NCBI RefSeq assembly: GCF_000430505.1
Contig: NZ_KE387153.1
Coordinates: forward strand, 62,001-126,000
Origin: Eisenibacter elegans DSM 3317
Lineage (GTDB): Bacteria; Bacteroidota; Bacteroidia; Cytophagales; Microscillaceae
Direction of reading: 5' to 3'
DNA length: 64,000 nucleotides
Shown: piece after piece, positions 35,503 to 44,643 of the stretch
Layout of the letters: every line of letters begins with the position of its first letter
Numbering within the stretch: the first letter of the stretch is position 1
Notes under the pieces: model-generated
Told to the model about the DNA's origin: nothing
The model's database searches: none
Seen by the model: only the letters and a program-made list of their open reading frames with translations
Made by a program: the position numbers and the translations under genes

Positions 35503-36504
35503 TCAAACAAACGATAAAATCTCCAATCCGTCAGGCCCCTGCACTGCTAGCTTGCCCAATGGGCGGCTATAGGCCAAGAGCGGAAGCGTGTGCTCAATAT
35601 AATGGATGATGGCCGAGCATTGTTGGCCACTGAAAATATCTTCAACCTTGGCCACCACCTCACCTGTGTGTAGGTCTATCACTTTGGGATACCCAAATAC
35701 ATCCCAACAATAACGCTCGTTGATGGCATAAAGTGTTCCTAATTGGCAGGCTGCGGGCACAGCACCACTCACCGTATTGGTAGGCAAATGCCAGATAGCG
35801 AGATGGTCAGGCGGTACTGTGGGCAGTTGCTCATCATCAAAACCCTCCTCTGCGGAGGCATACAACACCACACGTTCATCATCGATAAAGCTGGCGGTAC
35901 AAATTTCGGAGCCAAAGCTGTTGGGAACAAACAACCCTTGGTCGAGCAGGCAGGGGTTGGCCAAGCAGGCCGCCACCTCAAAAGCTTCTACTACATCCCA
36001 AGGTTGCCATACCCAAGCCTTGCTGAGGAGGTAACGTCCATTGGGGCTTAGTTCTAGTCGTGAGTGGAAAATATCTTGTGGCTGGCGCTCCACGCTATCC
36101 GTCAGGATTTCACCTGTTTCTACATCCTCAAAATCGAGGCGGTTATAGTCCTTAGGGCAATGTGCGAGCAGCACCTGCCCAGTATCCGTTGTAATAAAAG
36201 CCGCCGGATATTCATATACCTCGGCTTGGTAGTAGCTCCGGTTGATTTCGCGCAACACCTCTCCTTCTTTGAGCAGCAGCCCTTTGGTGCCGAGTTTTTT
36301 GTACAAAAAAACGTACTTGCCTGCCGTCGTACTGATGGCGCTATCGAAGCCAAAAGCAAAGTGGTACTTTTGTAGTTGCTCCGAAGCACCATCGGGCGCA
36401 TAGGCTGTGCCGGCAGCACCCCAATCCATTATCCTGTCTCGAAACCAGTCCATCGTGCCGAGCTTGGTTCTCTGGAGTGTCTGCCGGTGTATACTACGCA
36501 TCAT
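35503..36504 (-). CDS. Hypothetical protein, possible beta-propeller
   Basis: 333 residues. The sequence alternates short beta-like strands with phrases such as ISTTAGKYVFLYKK, LELSPNGRYLLSKAW and DERVVLYAS, reminiscent of WD40/YVTN propeller blades, but no repeat signature is convincing. There is no signal peptide. Its ATG overlaps the stop codon of the DEAD-box helicase gene by one base (TGATG), so it is translationally coupled. Function unknown. Confidence 0.6.
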   Translation of the reverse strand: MMRSIHRQTLQRTKLGTMDWFRDRIMDWGAAGTAYAPDGASEQLQKYHFAFGFDSAISTTAGKYVFLYKKLGTKGLLLKEGEVLREINRSYYQAEVYEYPAAFITTDTGQVLLAHCPKDYNRLDFEDVETGEILTDSVERQPQDIFHSRLELSPNGRYLLSKAWVWQPWDVVEAFEVAACLANPCLLDQGLFVPNSFGSEICTASFIDDERVVLYASAEEGFDDEQLPTVPPDHLAIWHLPTNTVSGAVPAACQLGTLYAINERYCWDVFGYPKVIDLHTGEVVAKVEDIFSGQQCSAIIHYIEHTLPLLAYSRPLGKLAVQGPDGLEILSFV

Positions 36505-37766
36505 CAGCTGCTTTTTCGAGGGTAATTGCCAGGTTTTTTCCCGTTCGAGCCTGAGCGCTTTTTCTTAAAATGCCCTTTATTGCCTCCCCTACGGCGCTCT
36601 CCCGGAGCTTGTACAGGCGGCGCCTCACCAATGTACTCAGGCAAATCGAAGCGGGTGATTTCCTTACCAAGGAAAGCCTCAATGGCATAAAAGTCTTGCT
36701 GCTCACGCTCTCCCACAAAGGTAAAGGCATAGCCCTCTGATTCTGCACGAGCCGTACGCCCTACACGATGGACGTAGTCGTCGATATTGGTAGGCACTTC
36801 ATAATTGATGACCAAGTCGATGCCCTGCACATCGAGCCCCCGAGCGATGATGTCTGTTCCGACCAATACCCGAAACTGTTTGTTCTTAAACTCACGGATA
36901 ATGTCTTCGCGCTCGCTTTGCTCCAAATCGGACTGAATGCCGCGCACGCTATGCCCAAGATTAGCCAAGGCCGAAGCCAAGGCCTTGACTTGTTCTTTGC
37001 GTTTGCTAAACACAATGACGGCCTTGAAGTGCTCGTGTACCCGCAGGATATGATGCAACAGCGGGGTTTTCTGTTGGTCATATACCCAATAGCTGGCCTG
37101 TGTGATACTCTCCGCAGGCTTGGCGATGGCTAGGCTGATTTCTTGAGGTGTTTGTAGGATTTCGTTGGCCAGCGTGCGAATTTTTGGGGGCATCGTCGCC
37201 GAGAAGAGCAAAGTCTGGCGATTTTTGGGCAAAAACGAGATAATGCGGACAATATCCTCATAAAAACCCATATCGAGCATCTTGTCGGCCTCATCCAAGA
37301 CGAGGTGCTCTAGGGTATCGAAGCGGGCATAGCCTAGGTTGAGGTGAGAGATGAGCTTACCCGGCGTAGCAACCACAATATCAACCCCTTCGCTAAGAGC
37401 TTTTTTCTGTTGGCTAAAGGAAGCCGAATCGCTCCCGCCATACATTGCAATGGTACTGACAGGGGTAAAATACGACAAGCCTTCGAGCATTTGGTCTATC
37501 TGAATGACCAGCTCCCGCGTTGGTACAATGATGAGCGTATTGATGCCGCCTTGTGGCCGTTGGTCGCGCCCAGTAACAATCTTATGAAGGATGGGCAGCA
37601 AGAAGGCTGCCGTTTTGCCTGTGCCGGTTTGGGCACAGGCCACCAAATCGTGCTTGGCTAGCACTACCGGAATGGCTTCGGCCTGAATAGGAGTCGCTTC
37701 TTTGAAGCCAATGGCCTCCAGTCCTTGTAGCAGCTCAGAGTGAAGGGCTAAATCTGTAAAAGTCAA
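36504..37766 (-). CDS. DEAD-box RNA helicase (RhlE-like)
   Basis: 420 residues. All helicase motifs are present: Q motif (FKEATPIQAEAIP), AQTGTGKT, VPTRELV, TPGKL, DEAD, SAT, VFSKRK, TDIIARGLDV and HRVGRTAR. The C-terminal 40 residues are strongly basic (RRRGGNKGHFKKKRSGSNGK), as in RhlE-type proteins that bind structured RNA and act in ribosome assembly or RNA decay. It is first in a minus-strand unit with the 333-residue protein and possibly the lipoprotein. Confidence 0.95.
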   Translation of the reverse strand: MTFTDLALHSELLQGLEAIGFKEATPIQAEAIPVVLAKHDLVACAQTGTGKTAAFLLPILHKIVTGRDQRPQGGINTLIIVPTRELVIQIDQMLEGLSYFTPVSTIAMYGGSDSASFSQQKKALSEGVDIVVATPGKLISHLNLGYARFDTLEHLVLDEADKMLDMGFYEDIVRIISFLPKNRQTLLFSATMPPKIRTLANEILQTPQEISLAIAKPAESITQASYWVYDQQKTPLLHHILRVHEHFKAVIVFSKRKEQVKALASALANLGHSVRGIQSDLEQSEREDIIREFKNKQFRVLVGTDIIARGLDVQGIDLVINYEVPTNIDDYVHRVGRTARAESEGYAFTFVGEREQQDFYAIEAFLGKEITRFDLPEYIGEAPPVQAPGERRRGGNKGHFKKKRSGSNGKKPGNYPRKSS

Positions 37767-38063
37767 AATATCTCGCGTTTTATGTGAAATGACAAAGAAG
37801 TCAGTGTTACCAACCTAATTGACGAGGTGGGCTGTATTAGCGCCTCTCTATCGGTCGAAGTCAAAGATAACCAAAAGCCTCTAAAGGGCAAAAGTAACAT
37901 CCAAGCAAAAATAAATGTCCTGAGCACACGGGGTTTTCGCACCTCGTTCGACAGGCTGTGTTTGTTTGGTTTTGCCCTGCCAAAAGCCTACTTTTGACAA
38001 AGGCGACACCACTCTAGAACCTCTCATCATATGTCTCTCACAACAAATCTGTGTTCATTGCTT

Positions 38064-39155
38064 ATGAAAACTGCCTACCCGTTTCATTTTACTCCCTTCT
38101 GTCTGGCTGTTGTGCTGCTTTTGGGGAATGGCCTCTTTGCCCAAACACCCAAGGCCAGTCTTGACAGCCTCTGCGAGCAATTTCGCCAAGCGCATCAGAT
38201 TCCGGCTCTAGCCGTCGCTTGGGTTACGGAGAATAACTTGGTACTGCACCAAAGCGGCGTATTGTACAAAGGAAGCGTGCAGCCGCTCACCGATGCCTCT
38301 ATGTTTCACTTAGGCTCTAATACCAAGGCCATCACGGCTTGGCTGGCACTCAAACTAGTAGAAACACAAAAGATAAACCTCGACACACGCTTTTTGTCGC
38401 TTTTCCCCGAAATGATGTCCACCGCCGATACGGCCTACCATCACATCAGCCTACAGGATTTGCTTGCACACAAGGCCCGCATACAACCCTACACCGCTGG
38501 GTTGGCGTTTTTGAAACTCCCCGAGGAGGCTCGACAAACGCGCCAAGCTTTTGCAGCTTTCGTACTACAAGAGCCTCCTGCTGCTCCCGATACTTACTCC
38601 AACGCAGGCTACGCTTTGGCGGCTTTGATGCTCGAAAAAGCCTCCGGAATGAACTATGAAGCACTGCTAGCGCACACATTCAACACCCTGAATTGGCGGT
38701 ATACGTGGGGGTTTCCCAACAAGCTCGATTCGCAAGTACACCCTTGGGGGCATTGGCCTGCCGATGGCAACCCTACCGCCCCCGACCATCTTTATGCCCT
38801 ACTTCCGGTAGTAGCTCCTGCTGGAGACTTGGCAATGCCCCTCGCCGATTATGCCCGATTTATACAGCAAAACCTGTTAGGCCTTGACGACAAAGATGAC
38901 TACCTCAGCAGAGCACATTATACCTATCAACATTATGGCCTAAGCCCCTACAGCCTCGGATGGGCCAACTTTTTGCTCGAACACGACAGCCGTGTAAGTT
39001 TTCATAATGGTAGTGCCGGTACTTTTTTCTGCCAAACCTATTTGTATCCCGATGAGGGCTTTGGAATAATTATTATGTTTAATGAAGCCGCTTCCCAACA
39101 AATTCAGGCTTTAGAAAACTTTCGGGAAGCCCTTATCCACGCACTGTACCGATAA
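38064..39155 (+). CDS. Serine hydrolase of the class C beta-lactamase family
   Basis: 363 residues from ATG 38064, which places a good signal peptide at the very N-terminus (FCLAVVLLLGNGLFAQ); ATG 38031 would add 11 residues before it. The active site is complete: SNTK (Ser85, Lys88), YSN (178-180) and HNG near residue 315. Members include esterases, D-aminopeptidases and penicillin-binding-like proteins; the beta-lactam activity cannot be assumed. It should be periplasmic. Downstream lies a family 1 element. Confidence 0.88.
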   Translation: MKTAYPFHFTPFCLAVVLLLGNGLFAQTPKASLDSLCEQFRQAHQIPALAVAWVTENNLVLHQSGVLYKGSVQPLTDASMFHLGSNTKAITAWLALKLVETQKINLDTRFLSLFPEMMSTADTAYHHISLQDLLAHKARIQPYTAGLAFLKLPEEARQTRQAFAAFVLQEPPAAPDTYSNAGYALAALMLEKASGMNYEALLAHTFNTLNWRYTWGFPNKLDSQVHPWGHWPADGNPTAPDHLYALLPVVAPAGDLAMPLADYARFIQQNLLGLDDKDDYLSRAHYTYQHYGLSPYSLGWANFLLEHDSRVSFHNGSAGTFFCQTYLYPDEGFGIIIMFNEAASQQIQALENFREALIHALYR

Positions 39156-39199
39156 AAGGTATTTTCCTTGGGATACAGCCTTTTTTGAGTACGCCTTTA

Positions 39200-39391
39200 G
39201 AGCTTGTCTAAAATTCTCTTCATCGACACCAAAACGCCGCTTTTTGGCTGCTACTTCGTTAAAAATACTCGTCGTAGCCATCCCACGATTAAAATCGTGG
39301 GCTATATATAACGCGCCTGCGCTTTTTGCCCTAGTATCAGCGCAAAAACCAGCTGTTTTGAGAGTGCCGCGCTGAAAGTTTAGACAAGCTC
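39200..39391 (-). repeat. Family 1 MITE-like element, copy 2, with TTA target duplication
   Basis: 192 bp with perfect ends GAGCTTGTCTAAA and TTTAGACAAGCTC. It is flanked on both sides by TTA (39197-39199 and 39392-39394), a 3-bp target duplication. Inside, a CCCACGATTAAAATCGTGGG hairpin is seen. It is inverted relative to copies 1 and 3 and lies five bases beyond the stop codon of the gene at 39397. Confidence 0.9.
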
Positions 39392-39396
39392 TTAGG

Positions 39397-39843
39397 TCAG
39401 CGCAGACAATGGTACAACAATACACTTAGCATCAGAAATCGTATAGTCCAAGCAGCTGTCCGGTAAGCATTTGCGCGAATCAACTCCCGAATGCGCCCTT
39501 CGTGAAAGCCTTCAGTCTCCAGTAGGTTGTGTATTGGAATAGCCCAGAAAAAAGTAACACCCCAAATAAACAGAGTAAGCGCCAACAAGGCTAGTGCCGC
39601 AACTAAAGACACCTGAGCGCCTGCCAGCCATACCAACAACAACGAAAGCCCTAGCTCTATCACCATCGGAACGGCTACGACATAGCCCGTGCCTTGGGTA
39701 TGAAAGGCGTGGAAATTGGGGAAATCTTTGGGACTGATTTTGAGGAAAATAGGATAATGTACTACTTGGATATACCAGATAAACCCCGTGAACAAGGTGG
39801 CCATCAAGTGATTGGCAAAGAGCACTTGCAGTTCCGTCATCAT
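39397..39843 (-). CDS. Small four-helix membrane protein
   Basis: 148 residues with four hydrophobic helices (about 8-30, 55-75, 80-103, 125-145). No family name comes to mind, but the conserved-looking HYPIFLKI and WAIPIHNLL segments indicate a real conserved protein. Its start (ATGATG at 39843) overlaps the stop of coaE, so it is the last gene of the nusB-to-coaE block. A family 1 element is inserted just after the stop codon. Confidence 0.75.
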   Translation of the reverse strand: MMTELQVLFANHLMATLFTGFIWYIQVVHYPIFLKISPKDFPNFHAFHTQGTGYVVAVPMVIELGLSLLLVWLAGAQVSLVAALALLALTLFIWGVTFFWAIPIHNLLETEGFHEGRIRELIRANAYRTAAWTIRFLMLSVLLYHCLR

Positions 39844-40439
39844 AGGGCAAGGATTGCTTGATGTATAGCCAGTACCTGAGGAATGACCAGTTGCTGGTCG
39901 TCATTGTGGATGATCCAATCCGCACGCGCACACTTATCGGCTTCGTTCATCTGCTTGGCAATGATTCCTGCTATTTCGGCTTCGCTGCGCTGTGGGTCTC
40001 GGTGGCGAATACGGCGAATCCGTAACGCTTCGGGAGCAAATACCGTAATGACCTTGTCGAGGTCTTGATAGCGCCCCGACTCAAACATCAAAGCAGCTTC
40101 GTTGAGGGTATATGGAGCCTTGTTTTGGGTTTGCACCCAAGCCCGATAATCTTCCCCTACCCTTGGGTGTACAAGCGCATTGAGTGTGGCAATGTGCTGG
40201 GTGTCTACAAAAACCGTTTTGGCCAGATATGCACGGTTGAGCGTGCCATCAGGGAAGTAACTCTCTGTGCCAAAGGCTGCTTTGACCCCTTCTACTAAGG
40301 TTGCGTCGTGGCTCATCAACCATTTGGCACGCTCATCGGCGCTATAGATAGGGATACCTAGAGCGGCAAATACCTTACAAACGATACTCTTGCCGGCACC
40401 TATACCGCCGGTGATGCCTATTTTCTTAACGCTTGTCAT
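39840..40439 (-). CDS. coaE: Dephospho-CoA kinase CoaE
   Basis: 199 residues. It phosphorylates the 3'-hydroxyl of dephospho-CoA in the last step of CoA synthesis. The P-loop GGIGAGKS (11-18), the IYSADERAKWLM segment with the catalytic Asp, and the lid region RIRHRDPQRSEAEI are intact. It overlaps ybbR upstream by 14 nt and the membrane-protein gene downstream by 4 nt. Confidence 0.97.
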   Translation of the reverse strand: MTSVKKIGITGGIGAGKSIVCKVFAALGIPIYSADERAKWLMSHDATLVEGVKAAFGTESYFPDGTLNRAYLAKTVFVDTQHIATLNALVHPRVGEDYRAWVQTQNKAPYTLNEAALMFESGRYQDLDKVITVFAPEALRIRRIRHRDPQRSEAEIAGIIAKQMNEADKCARADWIIHNDDQQLVIPQVLAIHQAILAL

Positions 40440-41487
40440 AAGCTGTTACTTTGATAAAGGTAGCGCTGCGCGGGTTGCGCACACCATAGGGCACTTGAAG
40501 TTTGATCTCGACTTGCTTGTTTTCAGGGTCGTAGCGCTCAAAGTCTGCTACAGCTCTGAAGGCCGCATAATCTATCTTATCTTTATTCTTTTTGCGGTAT
40601 TCAAATATCACAGGCAGTTCGTTGCGCTCAAGCTCGAAGGTAGCATTGGGAGGGACGGCATTTTTGACTACCGGCACGGTATACTGCCCTACAATAAACT
40701 CGTCGACTTCAAAGTAGATTTTGACACTTTGCTGCTCTAGTTGGAGCAAACTTTTCTTGTCGTTATCAAACAATATCTCCAGCGGTACTTCTTCATTAAA
40801 GACAGAGTCAATCTTGCGTTTGGGCAGGTTGACATACAGCTCATCGGGATACTGCCCCACCAGCGAAGCCGGGCCGCTCAGCGTGATTTCCTTGGGGTCT
40901 ATCTGGATACTGGAGGTGATGTCATAGTTAGAAGACAGGCGTAAAGAAGCGGGGTTTAGCTTGATTTCTAGGGACTTGCGTGCTTTCCGGTCAAAGGTCA
41001 GTAGTTCTACGCTTGAAAAATTCAGAATATCCTGCACAACCATATCCTTGGGCATTCCCCCAAGCATTGCAGCATTGAGCTCTGCCTTGTCTAACTTGAC
41101 CAAGTAGTGCCCTGTTTTGGGGTTGCGCGAAAGGTGGTAGTGTTGGTGATTGTTAGGTTTTTTGCCATAGTTTTCTAAGTCTATGGTAGCTTCCAAGGCT
41201 GCTTGGTTGAGGTATAACCCTGCTTGATAGCGCAAAAAAGCCCAGCCGCTACTCTGTACCCGCACCTCGAAGTTGGTGGGGAGGTCCTGTAGAGGCACAA
41301 ACTTATTGTTGTTGAAGCTGATTTCTATCGGGAACCGGATGGTCAGGTCGCGCTTTTTGTTCAACTCATTGAGCATCCAAAGAGCTGCCGCCACCAAGAT
41401 GGAGATGCTCAAGGCCCTGTAATCCACGTTTTTGAGTGGAAGCAACAAGGCCAGCAGTTGGCCGGTATTTTTGAAAAATTGCTTCAT
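40426..41487 (-). CDS. YbbR-like (CdaR-type) membrane protein
   Basis: 353 residues. A single N-terminal membrane helix (about 26-40, LSISILVAAALWML) is followed by three extracytoplasmic YbbR-like beta domains. In Firmicutes CdaR regulates the diadenylate cyclase; in Bacteroidota the gene is regularly found next to coaE, yajC and nusB, as here. No cdaA gene is in the window. It overlaps coaE by 14 nt. Confidence 0.85.
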   Translation of the reverse strand: MKQFFKNTGQLLALLLPLKNVDYRALSISILVAAALWMLNELNKKRDLTIRFPIEISFNNNKFVPLQDLPTNFEVRVQSSGWAFLRYQAGLYLNQAALEATIDLENYGKKPNNHQHYHLSRNPKTGHYLVKLDKAELNAAMLGGMPKDMVVQDILNFSSVELLTFDRKARKSLEIKLNPASLRLSSNYDITSSIQIDPKEITLSGPASLVGQYPDELYVNLPKRKIDSVFNEEVPLEILFDNDKKSLLQLEQQSVKIYFEVDEFIVGQYTVPVVKNAVPPNATFELERNELPVIFEYRKKNKDKIDYAAFRAVADFERYDPENKQVEIKLQVPYGVRNPRSATFIKVTAYDKR

Positions 41488-41638
41488 ACGAAATCAAGTC
41501 TGATGGGCTATAAACTAACCGCCGCTATCCATAAAGCTCCTCGATGTGGCACGCAGCCAAAATGCCTTGCTGCCTTCCAAAAGGCTGGTGCTTGCCTATC
41601 TGTAATATGAAAGACAAGCACTTGGCGCATAGGCAACG

Positions 41639-41965
41639 TTATTTTTTCTCTGTATTGAGTTTTTGGGTGGCTTCCATCGACACAGCCGAGCGCTCGATAG
41701 TCAGTCGCGTACCCTTGTCTACTTCTAGGGTGAGGGTGTTTTCTGCCAACTCTACAATCTTGCCATGAACCCCCCCAATGGTAATCACCATAGTGCCCTT
41801 GGTCAATTCACTCAAGAATTTTTGTTGTGCTTTTTGTTTTTGAGATTGCGGGCGAATCATAAAGAAGTAAAACACCAAGATGATGCCACCAATAAAAACG
41901 AAATTGGTAATGAGGCTTTGAGTGGCATTGGGAGCCGCCTGAAGTAGTAAAGAAGTAAGGGTCAT
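41639..41965 (-). CDS. yajC: Preprotein translocase subunit YajC
   Basis: 108 residues from ATG 41965; ATG 41998 would add 11 residues unusual for the family. One membrane helix (about 20-37) ends in the classic FYFFMIRPQSQKQK, followed by the small soluble domain (GTMVITIGGVHGKI). YajC binds SecDF at the inner membrane. It lies in the conserved nusB-coaE block. Confidence 0.95.
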   Translation of the reverse strand: MTLTSLLLQAAPNATQSLITNFVFIGGIILVFYFFMIRPQSQKQKAQQKFLSELTKGTMVITIGGVHGKIVELAENTLTLEVDKGTRLTIERSAVSMEATQKLNTEKK

Positions 41966-42068
41966 ATTTTTTAAGAGTGAATGATGAAGTATGAACAAAC
42001 GACCAGCCCTGCCGCTATATGGGGCAGGGTTTTAGGTCTTGGGGTATCAAATTGGTCTACACAAGATA

Positions 42069-42557
42069 CTACTCCACCTTGATAGGGCCTTTCATATCGG
42101 CAGTAGTGTTGATGTTGGCCTTGATGGTCAGTTGGGTAGTGGCAGGGTCTGTGTTGGCATAGAGTGTGATACGCTTCATCTGATTGCCACTCTTGCCTAC
42201 GGCGCTAAACTCTACCTCTATTTCTCCGCTAGCACCGGGTGCAATTGGCTCACGTGGCCACTTGGGCACGGTACAGCCACAGTCGGCTTGCGCATTGTTG
42301 ATAATCAAGGGAGCATCACCGCTGTTAGTAAACACAAAAACATGTTTGACTACGTCTTGAGCACCAATCATGCCAAAGTCGTGGCTGCTTTCGGCAAAGC
42401 TGATAGCTGCTACTCCGTTGGCAGGCGACTGTGTATCAGCTGCTTCTGAGTTAGCAACTGCTTGGGTGTTATCGCCACTTTGGGCTTCGCTGCCGCAAGC
42501 TTGCCAAGTAAAGGACAGGGCGGCCAAGGCCAAGGCATATACAAAGGACTTCTTCAT
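42069..42557 (-). CDS. DUF1573 lipoprotein
   Basis: 162 residues from ATG 42557. A lipoprotein leader (MKKSFVYALALAALSFTWQAC) places Cys at about residue 21, followed by a Ser/Ala/Asp-rich linker of some 30 residues. The DUF1573 immunoglobulin-like domain then shows HDFGMIG, FTNSGDAPLIINNA, the DCGCT motif and WPREPIAPG. Its role is unknown. Gene order nusB, ytxH, DUF1573, yajC is conserved in Bacteroidota. Confidence 0.92.
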   Translation of the reverse strand: MKKSFVYALALAALSFTWQACGSEAQSGDNTQAVANSEAADTQSPANGVAAISFAESSHDFGMIGAQDVVKHVFVFTNSGDAPLIINNAQADCGCTVPKWPREPIAPGASGEIEVEFSAVGKSGNQMKRITLYANTDPATTQLTIKANINTTADMKGPIKVE

Positions 42558-42722
42558 AAGAGGATCTAATAACGATAAACGATAAGGTCTGGACATTGGG
42601 TTGCCACAAAGAGTGCTGTCAAGTACTTATTGATGACAGACAAATTTAGCTGTTACAACCGTCTTTTGCAAGCCTTTGATAAGTTAGGCCGCCTGTATGA
42701 GAGGCGGCTCTTGTCAAGGATT

Positions 42723-43031
42723 CTAGACTTGGGGTTTCCCTTGTTTGATTTTATCCATAAACACGTCGATATCCTCTATCAGGCGTTCGGCCTGCTCTCG
42801 GGTTTCGTCAATGATTTTCTGCCCTTCGGTCTTGGCTTCGTTCATAACCTCCTCCTTGTCGCGGAGTAGGTCTTCGATAAAGTCGGCCAATTTATCCCGT
42901 GATTTAGAGAGCTGAAAGCTCAGCTTGTCGCGGGTTTGTCGACCCTTGTCAGGAGCATATAAAATACCGAGCACAGCTCCGGTAGCCGTACCGGCCAGAA
43001 ATGCGGTAATGATAGCAGTTGCTTTTTTCAT
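42723..43031 (-). CDS. YtxH-domain protein
   Basis: 102 residues. An N-terminal Gly/Ala-rich membrane helix (AIITAFLAGTATGAVLGILYAP) followed by DKGRQTRDKL is the YtxH signature (established family, role unclear, stress-related in Bacillus). The rest is a charged coiled coil. It lies 72 bp after nusB. Confidence 0.9.
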   Translation of the reverse strand: MKKATAIITAFLAGTATGAVLGILYAPDKGRQTRDKLSFQLSKSRDKLADFIEDLLRDKEEVMNEAKTEGQKIIDETREQAERLIEDIDVFMDKIKQGKPQV

Positions 43032-43102
43032 ATCTGTAAGAGAAAAGTACTGATGGGTATGAGGTATAGGTTTTGTTGCTTTTGCAGCAGATAGATAACG
43101 AT

Positions 43103-44278
43103 TTATTTGTTGTCAATCAAGCCTCGACCGCTTTTTTTGATTCTCCCCTCCTGTTGTAAGGTTTGGGCGATGGCATCTAAAAGTCCATTGACAAACTGCT
43201 TGCTTTTGGGCGTACTATACATTTTGGAGAGCTCGATATACTCGTTAATGCTGACCTTAATGGGTACACTCTGAAATTGAATCATCTCACACACAGCCAT
43301 TTGCACAATAATCCGGTCTATCATCGCTAAGCGATCCAAATCCCAGTTGGCAGCGTGGGCACTGATACTCTGGTCTATTTCTTTCTCTAGGCTAATGCAC
43401 TGTCGGTAGAGGTCTTGATAAAAAAACTGGTCTTCGTCCCAGTTTTTGGATAAGGGTTGCAGGGCGAAATCTTCTAAATCTTCGGGAGTAAGTGTTTTGA
43501 GCGTCTTGATGACCATACTCTGAATCACTTTTTCGTTTTCGCTCCAGTAGAGGTCTTTTTCCTCGAAAAACTTGGCCGCTATATCGCTTTTGAAGGCAAT
43601 CTTGCGCAGCAGGTGTAACACAATATTGAGCTCTTCTTCAAAGCTGGGTTGTATCAGAGCTTGGTATTTTTTGTATTCTTCGTCGGTTTTGAAGGCCACA
43701 CGGTAAAAATCCTTGACAAACTCCATCTGAGCTTTCCAAGTAACTTGGCGGCGTTCGATTTCTGTTTTGAGGAGCTTGTGTTTGGCCAAGGCTGCCACCA
43801 CCGGGTTGTGTTGGAACTTAAAATCGCTGGGATTGTAGGTATAGAGCAGCGTATTGTTTTGATTGCGTTCGCCCTCTGCGCTTACCAAGTTGGCAATTTC
43901 CAAAGGTAGCTGCAATAAAAGCAAGTAGATATCGTAGATTTGCTCTATTTGTCGGGAGAGATGCTTTTCAAAATGGCTGATGCCTTGACGGTGTTCAGCC
44001 TTATAAAACTGCATTGCCTCGATAGCTGCGGCGCGTATGGCCGGTGGGGTATCTGGGGCAAGTTGGAGTTGCGATTTTTCAAAATTTTCGGCAAAAAGTG
44101 TTGTAGCCGCTGCTATCTCGGCCTTGAGCTGTTCGGCATCCTTGCGATCTTCGTCCCAATCAGGAGTAAGGTTTTGGGCAATCAAATCGGCAGCCATCTG
44201 ATAATCGGCTTTACGGGCTTGGGCGAGGGCATACAAGGCTTGCATCACTTTGATGCGCAAATATCTTCTGTTTAACAT
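43103..44278 (-). CDS. nusB: Transcription antitermination factor NusB (long Bacteroidota form)
   Basis: 391 residues, far longer than the 140 of E. coli NusB; Bacteroidota proteins have such an N-terminal helical extension. The NusB core is at the C-terminus (about 255-375): DRLAMIDRIIVQMAVCEM, VPIKVSINEYIELSKMY and KQFVNGLLDAI. NusB binds boxA RNA with NusE during rRNA transcription. It is first of a seven-gene block ending in coaE and a membrane protein. Confidence 0.93.
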   Translation of the reverse strand: MLNRRYLRIKVMQALYALAQARKADYQMAADLIAQNLTPDWDEDRKDAEQLKAEIAAATTLFAENFEKSQLQLAPDTPPAIRAAAIEAMQFYKAEHRQGISHFEKHLSRQIEQIYDIYLLLLQLPLEIANLVSAEGERNQNNTLLYTYNPSDFKFQHNPVVAALAKHKLLKTEIERRQVTWKAQMEFVKDFYRVAFKTDEEYKKYQALIQPSFEEELNIVLHLLRKIAFKSDIAAKFFEEKDLYWSENEKVIQSMVIKTLKTLTPEDLEDFALQPLSKNWDEDQFFYQDLYRQCISLEKEIDQSISAHAANWDLDRLAMIDRIIVQMAVCEMIQFQSVPIKVSINEYIELSKMYSTPKSKQFVNGLLDAIAQTLQQEGRIKKSGRGLIDNK

Positions 44279-44356
44279 CGACTATAAGGGTGGGAATATC
44301 AAGAATATACACGCGGGCGCTTGACCTTGGGGGTTGGTCGGGCAGCAATAAGCCTA

Positions 44357-44364
44357 CAAAGGTA
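44357..44364 (-). promoter_or_regulatory. -7 element upstream of nusB
   Basis: TACCTTTG on the minus strand, 78 bp before the nusB ATG. It is embedded in the palindrome GCCTACAAAGGTAGGC, which, read on the plus strand, is followed by ATTTTTT and could also be a terminator. Confidence 0.4.
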
Positions 44365-44454
44365 GGCATTTTTTCGCTCTCGGCCTTGATACGCCCACAA
44401 TAGGGTTTTTGTAGTAAAAATAAATTTTGATTAACTACCTGATTATCAAATTAT

Positions 44455-44539
44455 TATACCCAAACAAAATTGGTTTGGGGAATATATCCACTGAAAATCA
44501 AATCCTGTCAATCTCAAATCTTGTGAGTCTTGGTATACC
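44455..44539 (-). repeat. Family 3 dispersed repeat
   Basis: Inverse copy: TATACCCAAACAAAATTGGT, TTGGGGAATATATCCACTGA, AAATCAAATCCTGTCAATCT and CTTGTGAGTCTTGGTATACC. With the nusB promoter it accounts for most of the gap 44279-44643; nothing else was recognised there. Confidence 0.85.
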
Positions 44540-44643
44540 TTTTGACGCTTTCGCGATTTTGTCGCTAAAGTCATATACCCTTCCTTATTATTGATAAAGT
44601 GCCAGCCGAGTTAGAAAATGCTCAGTGGAATGTGAGCGCTGCA

